From Sipunculus nudus (taxonomy: Eukaryota; Annelida; Sipuncula; Golfingiida; Sipunculidae), in assembly GCA_026874595.1 (NCBI GenBank), contig CM049310.1:79971056-80035055 (forward strand): a stretch of 64,000 bases of DNA, read 5' to 3'. The translations under genes were made by a program, and so were the position numbers. Shown piece after piece: positions 47,493 to 59,111 of the stretch (its first letter is position 1; each line of letters opens with the position of its first letter). The notes below the pieces were generated by a model. It was not told where the DNA came from, searched no databases, and saw only the letters and a list, made by a program, of their open reading frames with translations.

Positions 47493-47653
47493 AGCTTTCA
47501 CAAGTCCAATTTTTGGATATTTGTAAAGAGATGCAACAAGCAGACATTTTGACCTGTGTATGGAGGCTACCAAAGATCAACGCCGGACGACACTTTATCT
47601 CCATGCTGAATGCCCACCAGATTCACCCATTTTTCATTAAGTCAAATAATTAA
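47306..47653 (+). CDS. Candidate terminal exon of the same small gene
   Basis: A pyrimidine-rich tract ending TTATAG precedes an uninterrupted 115-codon frame starting LLVLTEKLQKLEISQGLDQE and including LLFTVKYEYKVVSHMLEELQ, ICKEMQQADILTCVW and the end HPFFIKSNN. The stop is at 47651-47653 and AATAAA follows within about 30 bases. Joined in phase 0 to 40410-40493 it gives 143 residues, mostly helix-forming and leucine-rich. I do not recognise the family. Its first 187 bases (47306-47492) are also present inverted at 46845-47031 at about 99% identity. The inverted copy has a stop (TAA) where this copy has CAA, which suggests that this copy is the constrained one. Confidence 0.45.
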   Translation: MLVLTEKLQKLEISQGLDQETCMLLFTVKYEYKVVSHMLEELQKVPATLPVIFCCILAALNSQLSQVQFLDICKEMQQADILTCVWRLPKINAGRHFISMLNAHQIHPFFIKSNN

Positions 47654-47966
47654 AATGATTTAAATGAATGTTATTGAATAAATAAAATTATTTTTTTTAC
47701 TGTCAAGTTGTGGCTGTGTTGGTGGCTGATGGACTCTGGAAACTACAGTTCCCACATTGTATGTTTAGGAAAAAGATGAGCCAATTATATAATGTATCCA
47801 CAATGGCCATACATTTTGGGTTCTAGTCACTTAACAAATGTTAACAAATACCATATACCTGATCTACTGATGTACATGAATCTAGTGAAAACATTTGGAG
47901 TGAGCTCATGTAAAGAGTAATTTACTTATATCTCTCAACTATAATATGGTTTGCTTTTTTTTTCAG

Positions 47967-49440
47967 AACATAGTGAATGAGGTTCCACTAGTAAATTTGC
48001 CCTATGTCTGCACCAGTGAACCGCTCAATGGTGAAGCATTCTGCAGACAACACTGCGACATAGTTGACAGACATGGTATACCTACCAAGTTGTGAGACTT
48101 CCTCAAATATGCCGGGCTTGAGCAAAGTATGACCAATGCAGAAAAGTACTAATTTACAGATAACCTGTAAGTCTACAAAAATACTAATTTTTAACTATTC
48201 TCTTAGATATTCTGTCATATAAGATGATGGTGATTTTTTTGCTTTCAGAAAAACAAGACATTACAACAGCGGACAAAAAAATAGACAAGGTACTGGAGAG
48301 AGTGAAGAACACAGCGAATGTTGAATCCTCTGTTATTGGAACTGAAAGTGAGTAAATATTGTTATTCTTTCTGTACGTACAATCTAAGTGGGTTATTTTA
48401 TAAGTAAAAATTATAATTATCTAGTAAATAATTTCAAATAAGTTGTACTCCAGGGTATCAGTGTTTTACCTTCACAATCATATATTTGAGAGATTTGCTA
48501 ATATTTTTATTTCAGGTTGTCAAACATTCATCCAGGAGCAGGGGACCAGCATTCAAACAATCAAGATGACTCATAGTCTGAAACATCAACCAGTGCACAA
48601 AAGATTTGGGAGAAAAGAAAACTCTAAGAAAGATGTCCCGTGGTCATCTGTTTGTTGTCTGTGTTGGTGGTCACATAGACACATGGTCACCACTGTATCA
48701 GTAAGAAAACCCATTTCTTCCTTTAATCGTAAATCATTAAAATCAAATTATAGTAGGTAATCCATGCTTGATTTTAAATGGTTTGTCTCATGAAGTTTTC
48801 CTTGAAAAAAAATATTCTCATCTATACTAACAAAACTTCAACTGTGCTTGTCCAGTATGCATAAAGTTAGTAGATATTCATGTAAGATTCACATCAGCTA
48901 GAATCATAATTATGTGTTCTATAAGACACTTGTATAGCAGAGATAAATGCACTGTATTACACAATACTGCAATCACTTTTCATATAACAGAAAAACATGG
49001 AAAGGTATTTACCTGGCCTATGATAACATGTGCAACCTAATGAAAACAAAAGCAGCAAAGAGCAGACTTCCACTACCAGCTCCGTTTGACAAGATGTGGC
49101 TCACTATTGATAAAGTCATAGATGGTCTACATCTTTAAAATTACAATAATGAACAGTGCCACAAAATCTATAACCCAGACATAATTGGTCAAACACATCC
49201 AGATTTAGCAGAAACCAAAAACACCATGGCTGCTGAGCAGACTTTTGTGTGGCTTGGTAGATATAAGAAGATCATGTGTGCCATGTCCAGAAGTCACCAC
49301 TTATTCTATCTGCATAGAATGGTTTTACGCAGGAACAAGTATAACATAAGATGATACAAAGAAGGCAAGAAACCTCTGCTGCCAAAAGTGAGAAATGACA
49401 AAACAACCTAGAAATTTAGAAGAAGGCAGATTTACCAAAC
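47967..49440 (+). pseudogene. KDZ-superfamily transposase, intron-containing and decayed
   Basis: Exon-like blocks with good splice sites: 47967-48126 (EVPLVNLPYVCTSEPLNGEA, then FCRQHCDIVDRHGIPTKL, a Cys/His cluster), 48249-48347, 48516-48700 (RKMSRGHLFVVCVGGHIDTW, then SPLYQ) and 48991-49440. The last holds the core: YLAYDNMCNL, LPLPAPFDKMWLTIDKVIDG, EQCHKIYNPD, NTMAAEQTFVWLGRYKKIMC and HHLFYLHRMVLRRNKYN. The YDNMC aspartate, the DGLH segment and the EQTFVW glutamate match the RNase H-fold catalytic layout of Kyakuja-Dileera-Zisupton transposases. Stops occur after PTKL, after DGLHL, after KYNIR and after NDKTT, so it is inactive. The SESP exon expected after SPLYQ is not evident. Terminal inverted repeats were not found. 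Confidence 0.85.
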
Positions 49441-49870
49441 AAATTAGTTTACAAATTTTACCATGTTTCACCATATAAGTAAAATTATGCCCTGCAAATA
49501 CCATGTGTTAATCAAGGATAAATGGACTACAATGTATACAACTAATGGCACCACAGCCTATCTGATACATGACTTGCAGCACTGTTGCTTATAAATACTT
49601 TCAAAACAGATCTGCCTGACACCTCAACAAAAGAGACATCCACCTAAGTTAATTGGGCTTGTCAGGGGTGTTCCTGCTCCACCAGGTCATGAAGGAAACC
49701 CCCTGTTAATTAGGATTATCTGACATGCTCCCACTGTACTTGTAATTAAGTCTTGTTACAACTTTTACTGCTCCTGGTAAGTCTGACTGTACCAGCCATT
49801 CACAAGTCAGATGGAACAATATCCCTGGATTGGTCAGCTGTAACCAATTTAGATTTGTCGACTGATGCAA
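49441..49870. other. Spacer between KDZ relic and PHD gene
   Basis: No coding recognised. The right end holds the promoter-like CCAAT/TATA region of the downstream gene. Confidence 0.35.
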
Positions 49871-49878
49871 GCATCTCT

Positions 49879-49886
49879 GTATAAAT
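49879..49886 (+). promoter_or_regulatory. TATA box of the PHD-finger gene
   Basis: GTATAAAT lies about 80-87 bases upstream of the ATG at 49966. CCAAT occurs about 40 bases further upstream (about 49841-49846). A typical start site would fall near 49910, leaving a short 5' UTR. Confidence 0.45.
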
Positions 49887-49965
49887 CACCCTGCAATTCT
49901 CTACACCACATCAGTTGCATGGTTTCTTCCAATCAGTCAACAAGCAAAGCAAGTTTTAAAACAAA

Positions 49966-52572
49966 ATGGTAAGTGTGTATTCCTTATTGTTTTTGCAAAA
50001 ATCTGTATTAAATCATATGTTCTGGTTCCAACTTTACATTATGTTTAGCATAATACTTGTTGATACTTGGTATTTCTATCCTGTATATTAAAAATGTATT
50101 TAGCAGCCAGTATACAAGTAATACTACTAATCCCTGGTTCATCCTAGTAACTTGTTGCAGTGTGGCATACTACACTACATAATGCAGTGGCTATTAATGT
50201 ATAATAAATAGTTTCTTTCACATTGTTTTAGAGGTTTTAGCTCAGTACAACCAAAATATCACAAAAGAGTATATATCTCCTCATTTAGGTTGCTATGATG
50301 AAGATCAAAGAGGGTTACACCCTTGTATGGCGCAAGGTGGACAGTAAAAATGGTTACTATGATGTGGCCATGAACTTCACTATAGAAATAGTCAGTATCA
50401 TGTGTCTATGGCGGCCCTGGCGGCAATGGAATGATGATAAGGATTTGCCATGCTCTGGATGGTGAGGTGAGGTGAGTAATATTTGGCAGTATATTAATTT
50501 TTTTATACATATGTGTATACATATATTCAGAATATCCAATTGTAACTTCTTCCCATCCCTGACTAGCTTATCTAAGGGGTCATTACACTTATGATAATTA
50601 ATTAGGCTTACTTTCAACAAATAATACAATATCATACCTTACAAATTATGTTTGCTTTACATATATAAAACTAATTTAATTTCAAGTATATCTGGTTATA
50701 TGACAGTTCACTATTACATTTTAAAGTTGATCAAGTACTTCTTGAATACTAAGAGCATTGTGATGTTGTGTTTCAGCATGTGCTATGTGCCTACGTCAGA
50801 TTTCCACAGTTTGGAGAGACTCTTGAGGGCCTTAACCAAGGCCTTGCCACAGACAGCTCCACTTCAGATATGATGCTCATTGAGTGAACTAGGAAAACTG
50901 TTCACTTACCTGATCAAGACCTTCTACCAGTAAGTCATGGTTCTTGTTAAATTTGTTGTTGCTCCAAAATGTTGTTTGTTTCTACAGCAACACTAATCCC
51001 AGTTATTTGATATCAAAAGTATTTAAAACTACTGTAAATTTCAGGCAACTGTGTAATTATGTCATTTCAAGTGCCAGTGTGTACCAGTACTATATGCAGC
51101 ATTATCTTAATTTTAGTTGTTGATCTGATTTCTCCGTTTTACTTTGATGCAGGAACCATGACCCCAGTGAGGGACCTCCAAAGGTTTGAGCGATAACAGC
51201 ACAAGGGAAACAAGAAGATGGGAGTTTTGTCTTCAGCTCAGAGATCTAACTTAGATTTATATTTGAAATATTACATTATATACACAAAAGCTATAGCTCT
51301 GCTCTGTATTCATACATTTCAGAAATCCTCAGCAAGATGGACATCAGAGATGGAAGAGTTCTATCAGCACCTGCCTCATGTAAGTTCAGATAAATGTAGT
51401 TGATAAATATTCTTTTGTAACTTTGTAACCTGGCAGATTGTAGCAGACAAAGAGTCAAGACAATGCATTAGGGGAAATATATTGTTCTATTAATATTTAT
51501 TGGTATAACTAACTGTCAGATTGTAGTATTTTCCTGACTTTTCAACAAATGGTATTTATATATTTCAGGATTATGTCTTATGCAGCCCAAATGATGAGGT
51601 TCTTCATCAAATAACTCTGTGTGCACAACCAGAGACGAGTAAGTCAATTCCACTTACATGACTTGAGGGATAAAGACATTATCTACATAAACAAAAATGT
51701 AAAAGCCTGCCGTATAATTATGTCATGAGAAAATTGTTCAACACAAAATTCTTTGCTTGTATCCAGAAACTCATGTGACATTGTCCATGTCAACAAAAAT
51801 CTAATATCTTGCCATATAATTATGTCAAAAATGTTCAAGAAAAATTTCTTTGCTTTTATCCAGAAATTGATGTGAAAATGACGGTGAAAAAGGCTCGGAA
51901 GCCAGGAAAGAAAACAAAGAAACGGTACGTCAAAACCCCATGTATAAACAGGTCAAATAATTGCCAACAAGGTAAATGTTCATCATAATGAGTTTTTTTT
52001 TCCAAATGCTGTGAGAGATGCCCAGAAATAAGTACTTATGCTTCTTTACAGACAGGAACCCCTGTACTGCCTTTGTCAGGATGTGGCCTATGGGCAAATG
52101 GTAGCATGCGATGGTGGAAAAGTAAGTTGACAGAGGGTTTATTTCAGTTATTCATCATGGTAGTCATATAAATTCTTGTATTATATGAGCCTGTTTATAG
52201 AAAAATTTCTTCTGTTGGTACAAAGAACATTTTTCTTTTGGTACATTTTGCTGAATTAATATATAAATGTATACACATAACAGAGAATACTACTAGTGTA
52301 TCTTAATACTATAATACTACTATTCTGTTTGTACTACTATAATCAGATAATCAACAGGTATAATAGATAATGTACTAGTACTACAGATTACTAGTTGTCC
52401 CTTCATATTATAAATACTATAATACCTGTTGTACTTCTATAATCACATATTCAACAGGTCAAATATGCTTTTTTCCATTGTTTGCAGTGTCCGTTTGAGT
52501 GGTTCCATTGTGGATGTGACAAGGAAACCAAGGGGGAACTGGTTTTGCCAGAACTGTATATTCAATAAATAA
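49966..52572 (+). pseudogene. Intron-rich gene with C-terminal PHD finger, damaged
   Basis: The first coding exon is only ATG (49966-49968, then GTAAGT). The next (50289-about 50470) continues VAMMKIKEGYTLVWRKVDSK. Exons at 50777-50929, 51153-51183, 51323-51379, 51569-51638, 51864-51924, 52052-52121 and 52488-52572 all have AG/GT borders. From 50890 they join in phase to one frame: LGKLFTYLIKTFYQ, NHDPSEGPPKKSSARW, MEEFYQHLPHDYVLCSPNDE, KKARKPGKKTKKRQEPLYCL. The end is a PHD finger of ING style: YCLCQDVAYGQMVACDGGKC, PFEWFHCGC, then WFCQNC one base out of frame. Damage: a frame change near 50395, a TGA after TAPLQI (about 50871) and the frame slip near 52520. The body is not a recognised family. 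PHD fingers of this type bind histone H3 tails, so a chromatin role is likely. AATAAA sites lie at 52564 and about 52698. Confidence 0.6.
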
Positions 52573-52884
52573 TCGACTGATATATCCACAAATGCACAAG
52601 TGTATAGTGAATTAGAAAACCTGCTACATGTAGGATGTGTATTGTTTAATTGCTTCTTGTTTTGTGCGGGTTGGATCTGTTTTTGAATTGTTATATTGTT
52701 TAATAAATGATGTTCACTAGACACAGATGTCTGTTCTAACTAGCTTCTGATGCTTACATTCATTTGTGCTGCTTGCCATGTGTAATAGGATAGTGTATGT
52801 GTTTTTAATACCTGTGCCTGTGTCTGATGGCTCAACATGACTTGTGTACTGGGGTGTCTGAGGGGTTTCCGACAGGGGTGACTT

Positions 52885-53215
52885 CTTTACATCCATTTTT
52901 GATGTTTGGTATGTATAGGAGAGTAGTGTATGTCCCTTCAATAAATTTGTGATTTTTGCATCCATTTGTGATGGCATCTCAGGAAAGAGGGGTCTGACTG
53001 GGGTGACTTGGTAGCTTGTGATGTTTACATCCATTTGTGATGTTTGGTATGTATAGGAGAGTAGTGTTTGTCCCTTCAAAAAATTTGTGATGTTTGCATC
53101 CATTTGTGATGGCATCTCAGGAAAGAGGAGTCTGGTGTTTGGTATGTATAAGAGAGTAATGTATGTCCCTTCAATAAATGTGTGATGTTTGTAAAGAGGA
53201 GTCTGACAGGGGTGA
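52885..53215 (+). repeat. 138-bp minisatellite (about 2.5 copies)
   Basis: Units start with GATGTTTGGTATGTATAGGA at 52901 and 53039, with a third, deleted unit at 53134. Each contains TATGTCCCTTCAATAAAT(T/G), ACATCCATTTGTGATG and GGCATCTCAGGAAAGAGG. The long minus-strand frame here is a product of the repetition. Confidence 0.85.
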
Positions 53216-53503
53216 CTCATACAAGATACCCGAGTACAAGATGGCCATATAATACACACAATATATTATATACACTAGTACATTATACTAGTGTTACATG
53301 TGAAAATAAATTGTGATGTTTACCCCCCATTTGTCAGGGTGACAAAAAAAATTGTTTTGAAAGTACTACCCTAAATTGTGCCTGGTATAATCCAATATGT
53401 CTGTCCTGTTACATATATGACAGGTATATTGCTCTTATCTGTACAAAGAGAGTACAGAGAAAAATCACATCTGAAGTTTTAAAATGGCAATGAGTCTTTC
53501 TCT

Positions 53504-53614
53504 AACCATTTGATCAGTATTTACATTATGCAAATTAAGTGCATCTGAGTATCTGTTACTTTGGATTTGTTATTAATTGAAGAACACTACATTTGTTTCA
53601 ACAATTTGATTCAG
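53504..53614 (+). repeat. 111-bp direct repeat, copy 1
   Basis: Starts AACCATTTGATCAGTATTTA and ends AATTTGATTCAG. Matches 54258-54368 with about ten differences. The segment between (53615-54257) shows no coding. Confidence 0.85.
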
Positions 53615-54257
53615 GTGTATTTAATTTTCTTCTTTTTATCATGGTCTTACTTATTTCATGGTTTTCTAAGAATTTGTTATATTGTCCTTCCTTGGTTAGA
53701 CTGTTCATCGTTGCTGAAATATTTTTGATAATTATAACATACAACAAGCAAGGTACAGGCATATAAAAGGCTAAATATAGCTAGTGCTATTATTCACATG
53801 CAAAAAATAAAAACCTAATTTACATGGTAATAACACAGGGATTTCTTTAATGTTTGGCATCTTTTGGATCACCTAAATCCACTATAACTAAAACATACAA
53901 GGCAATTTACCCTTTATACTTGAAAAAAAAAATGACCTTTTCTGGTGACACTGGAAATGACTACTAACAGAATATTACAAAACAAGAAAGACAATTAATA
54001 CACATACATACTTTCACCTCTGCATCAAGGGGAAACCCATATAGCCTAACTTTAAAATTAAATGCACTTTTTATCTTACAAATTATACAAGATTGTGTCA
54101 CATTCCTTTCAAAATTGCTTTATATAAACAGATTTTAATTGGACTCGGACTCCAGTTTTTTATGACTCAGACTGGAGGAGGGTGGACTAGGACTAATTGA
54201 AGAAGGACTCAAACTTGGGACTTAAGACTCATGTGGCATGGACTGAGACTTCCACTC

Positions 54258-54368
54258 AACCATTTGATCAGTATTTACATTATGCAAGTTAAGTGCTTCT
54301 GGGTATCTGATACTTTGGATTTGTTATTAAATGACAAACACTACATTTGTTTAAAAAATTTGATTCAG
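54258..54368 (+). repeat. 111-bp direct repeat, copy 2
   Basis: Partner of 53504-53614, same orientation, offset 754 bp. It could be a solo pair from an unknown element or a local duplication. Just upstream (54135-54250) is a GACTC-rich stretch of its own. Confidence 0.85.
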
Positions 54369-55009
54369 TGCTGAAAACATAGAAAGTGGACAGTATACTC
54401 TCAGTTGGCCATAAATACATGTACAAAGTTGCACCAACAACCTAATGGAACTTATAAAAATTTTGGGTAAGGGATGCTACCGGTAGGCAGTAACACCTAA
54501 CCATAAATAGTACACAGCATACAAAAACATGCTGCATAAGAGGTGCACTTTCAATACCAACCAAAATTATCACAAACAATATAGCAAATTTTACAAAATG
54601 ATGCTCACTCACATTTAATTTATCTGCCTTCAGTGACCAAACTACTGATATAACCCGTCTTGGGTGGAATGTTTCTTTGCCTCTCATTTCACCAGTTCTG
54701 TGGTGTTGGTCCATGATATGATGAGTTTACTGGAACAGGGAAATGTATTATCAACAAATAATTTATTGAAGATTTGTTGTAGTATTATGTAGAATGTAAC
54801 TACAGACTATTGACAAGAGAAAATGCTATTCATTGCAGAGATTTCATTTTTGGGTGCTAGAAGAGTCATCAGCCACACTGCTTACAGCCACTATGTCAAC
54901 AGCAGTGAGACCTTATTTATAGTTTTGCCTTTGTCTACTATATCAGTTTTTTTGGGGATAACATGTATTTATAATTACATTCATACATGCATATTACTCT
55001 AGGTAACAT

Positions 55010-55530
55010 AAGTCGTGCTAACACTCGCCTGTAGTGGTACACACTAACACTCACCTGTAATGGTACACACTAACACACACTCACCTGTATTGGTTCACAC
55101 TAACACACACATGGCTGTAGTGGTACACACTAACACACACACGTAGTGGTACACACTAACACACACACACACCTGTAGGGGTACACACACACACACCTGT
55201 AGTGGTACACACATACACTCACTTGTAGTTGTACACACTAACACACATTCGGCTGTAGTGGTACACACTAACACACGCTCGGCTGTAGTGGTACACACTT
55301 ACACACACTTGGCTGTAGTGGTACACACTTACACACACTTGGCTGTAGTGGTACACACTAACATACACTCGGCTGTAGTGGTACACCTTTACAAACACTC
55401 AGCTGTAGTACTAGTGGTACGCACACACACCTGTAGTGGTGCACACTTACATACACTCAGCTGTAGTGGTACACATTTACACACACTCCGCTGAAGTGGT
55501 ATGCACTAACACAATTAAACTCAAGTGTAG
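55010..55530 (+). repeat. ~30-bp minisatellite (GTAGTGGTACACACTAACAC)
   Basis: About 15-17 units of the form GGCTGTAGTGGTACACACTA plus ACACACACTC, with single-base changes and units of about 22-34 bp. The Cys/Val/His-rich frames on both strands are by-products. Confidence 0.95.
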
Positions 55531-56242
55531 TGTGCACATGCACATACCTATTGTTAGTCCTATTATTTACAAGGTTTGCACATGTATGCTCAAGCTCTGC
55601 CAATAGCCTTCAACAATTGGTTAGGGACTTTTTTTAACCAGTTCACATTCATAGCAAACAATTTAAAAAAAAATATTATAATTTCAACCAATTAAAATTA
55701 CAATCTCAATGCTGGGACAGTTCAAATATAGACAATTTTTTCTCACATTTGTAAACCACATACCCTGTGTTACAGGTTATGATGTACAAACACTGAGTGC
55801 AATATCTGAGTATGAATTGACATGCAGGTTCCATTACTAGGTTAGTTTGGAACATAGTGATTTAAAAAAAATACAAAGCTTAAATCCACATATTTATACA
55901 AACATAAAATTTCTCATACTGTGACACAATAGCTTAACATGTTTGGTATTTCATCATTCGTCTTCAGTTAACGAATGCCTAATCCTGCAAGATGCATTTC
56001 ATTAGAAAGCAAGTTGGCATCAAACGCACAAGTTTCATTGCACTTGCACATACAATGTTGAAGATATGAATTCTGCGTGGCCTAAATTTTTAATACAAAA
56101 CTTAATTCTCACTCTTTAATCATGTTTTTACACATTAATGCCAGTTCTATTACCTAACATGTACATCTACAGCATTGGTTCACCATATGCAGTGGTCATA
56201 TGTTGCACAAAGTCATTTTCTGGTCATTTAAATAACTTTCAA

Positions 56243-56720
56243 TATTTAATTCCGCTGATTATAAGTCATGCGAGTTATAGTCATGGTCCATTTTCCGTCT
56301 GTCTGGCCATATGTGTGGACCTTTGTTAACAGGGCATGTTTTGCATGCTTTAAACAAACAAATCCGAAACAAGGCATACAGTTAGATGTGCTCAAAATCT
56401 CTTACCTTACTGATAGTAAGGTCAGTAGGTCTTCGTCCCTCTGAGATATTATGTCAAACCTAAGTTTCCCATTAAAACCACTTGGTACACTTCAAGACTA
56501 CCTAATTTCAAAACCACTGATATGATATTGATCATATTTAACATTCATTCCTCTTATATATTTCCTATAAACATACCAGAGTTTTTGTCAGTATATGATG
56601 TAACTTCTTTAAGTTATGAAGTTATGGACCAGAACATAATGCACTTTTAAAAAATTATAAAATTTTTTTACTCCCACAACATTAAATTTTTTTAAGCTAC
56701 AGAGACTTTTAGATCATCTG
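56243..56720 (-). repeat. Dispersed repeat R1, reverse copy
   Basis: The minus strand shows the R1 landmarks in order: GTCCATAACTTCATAACTT, ATATCAGTGGTTTTGAAATT, GTCTTGAAGTGTACCAAGTG, CATGCCCTGTTAACA, AGACAGACGGAAAATGGACC and ATGACTATAACTCGCATGAC followed by TTATAATCAGC. It lacks a clean GAGCTAAAAA end. Confidence 0.7.
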
Positions 56721-57829
56721 ACTGTAAGTCAACTGAGTTTTTTGTGATCAGTCAGTGTGCATGTTACGTCTGTCTGTATGTATGTCTGTCTGTCCGACTG
56801 GCATATTTGATACTAGCCGTGACAAACACGACTCAGATAGGACCCCCGACTGAGTCGTGACACAAGCCAAATTTAGAACCGCCCTGCAAGTCCACGCCAT
56901 GCTTTATAATCTTCTCTCCACATACAGTCAGCAGGCAGACCGCAGGCAGAAATCTCAAATACATGCAGAACAATATACGAATATATTGGGTTAAAACAGA
57001 ATATTTCACACACATGGTAGTTGTCGTTGGAGAGATAAGAAACTTATTAAAAGGTCTAGTGGGTTTTTTTGAAGTGACACGATACTTGTAAACAATGAGG
57101 CGTTGTCAAAAATGGCGAAAATATTTGCATCCTCATCCGGCCTTATAATGTGATCCTAAGAGTTAGATGTCCAGGCACTCTGGCAAGCCAGTTATCTGGC
57201 CATAATGTCAGATGGCGGATCTGGCGCTAGTTTGATACCAATGGCAAATACACCTTGACTGAATATCCAAGGATAACCAAGGATTCATTGGATATTAGAT
57301 AATTAGTTAACTATAACCTATATCCTTTGAGCTGTGGGCCTTGTAATTATACATCCCGAATTATCTAACATTTGATACAAAACCACTATCTTGACAATTA
57401 ATGCATGTATTGTGATGAAGCTTTGCTTGAATGATGACCATGGTTGACTGGGGTTGTCAGTTCCTGAAAATTTGTGTGGCCACTTTTACAATTTTCATGA
57501 TTTTGAGACCATGAAATGCCAGCACTTGAGTCTGTTTCTAGTCTGCAGTTCCTTCTGGTGTCCTGAACATGGTATGTTTATTGATTGAGACTATTTTCTT
57601 CAGTTCCAGCTGTATTGTTTTCTATTTTATAGGAGTTTTATCCTTTATTTGGTGGCTGAAAAAATTATATTGATAATATACAATTTGCAGCTGTGGTTTC
57701 ACCTAAGTGTTGGGAAACCTTGTGTGTTATTAGAGCGCCACTAATGCAGATGCCCTATGCTAAACACCCAGTCTAGCTGTCCGTCTGTTGGTCTTTCTGT
57801 ATGTCCGCTATATTGAGGAAAATTCCAGT
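56721..57829. other. No supported gene
   Basis: Mixed sequence with a TCTGTCTGTATGTATGTCTG tract at about 56770. No coding recognised. Confidence 0.35.
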
Positions 57830-58560
57830 TTGGATTGACATATAGAATTCAAACGTTTTTCATATAGCCAATCTCTAATGCCAGATTCCTCTTGATTTTG
57901 GGGTCATGAGTTCAAAGGTCAAGTTCGCCAAACCCTATTAGGCAGATAGATGCATTTAAGCCAAACTTTTAACCCCAAACCTCCCTCCTTGCACATTAAG
58001 CTGACCAGCAAATAAGGGAAGAACCTGATTATTTATAATTATTGGGGCACAAGGACAAAGATCAAGGTCAAAGGAGCCAGCTGTTTGCATATTCATTTCT
58101 AAATGATAACTCCAGTTTGGAACAATATATATTTAACTGGTTTCATACTTATCTATGGCCCACCAATAATATACAAACCCTGACTTCTCTATGGCCCACC
58201 AATAATATAAGAATACTTTTGATTTTGGGGTAATGAGGTCAAAGGTCAAGGTTACATGACACTTATTGAGAAAGATTGTAGATGGATTTTAAGCCAAACT
58301 TTTCATTCAAAACATTCCATCTTACACACTTGGGTGACTGCCAAATGGGAGATGAACCGGATTGATAATGGAGTCACCAGGTCAAAGTCAAAATGGCCAT
58401 CTGTCCACATATTTTTTTCCTGAATGATAACTCCATTTTTTTTATTAACATTGGTTTCTAACTTTGATTTATATAAGGCCCACCAATCAAGTAAGAACCC
58501 TTTGGGGGTACAGAGGTCAAAGGTCAAGTTCACACCTTAAGGTGTCTTATTTTTAGGTCA
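57830..58560 (+). repeat. Second AGGTCA tandem block
   Basis: Imperfect copies of GAGGTCAAAGGTCAAG occur near 57910, 58225 and 58515, with weaker intermediates near 58050 and 58378. Companion phrases (TTTTGGGGTCATGAG, TTTAAGCCAAACTTTT, ATGATAACTCCA) are those of the block at 30980-31700, so the two are the same family. Confidence 0.75.
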
Positions 58561-59111
58561 AGTTACAGTCTGAATCAGGATCCTGATCAAGGTTTAAAAC
58601 AGTCCGATTCTCAATCGGGAGTATGTCTGAAAGTAAAAATTTTCTTATAATCAATTTCAGCTGAGCAATGTGACCCACAGGTCCTCTTTTTCATCTAATG
58701 CTCTGTTTACAAGTATAACGTGCCAACTTTAGCCAGCTACCTTCTGTACACATTAATAAACTCAACTTGTACATATGTTGATGTACACATTAATATAACC
58801 GGAGAAGTGTAACAGAAAGTACCTGTTGCCCAGTCAGAGCCACACGGAGGCAGCTGGCATTCTGACCACCTACTTTAATTATCAAATATCTAATCGTGCT
58901 TTTTCATCACAGTAATTGCTTATAACAATATAAATTTGTTAATCTCTGTCTTAATATTTCCTTATTATTGAATAAATTTGAATGGTATTTTACATGGACA
59001 TTGATTAAATTTACTGTTTCAGTCAAGCTGTTACTTAAAACGTTTACACTTTTAAGACAGCAATACCTGCTGCTGCCCGACTCAGTGAACATGTATTAAG
59101 CTACCCAAGCA

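Noticed and set aside
52717-53259. 180-codon minus-strand frame
   Set aside because: It is repeated internally with the 138-bp minisatellite period, and the plus-strand repeat explains it.
55010-55530. Overlapping Cys/Val/His-rich reading frames on both strands
   Set aside because: They arise from the ~30-bp minisatellite, whose unit length keeps frames open. No start context or conservation is apparent.
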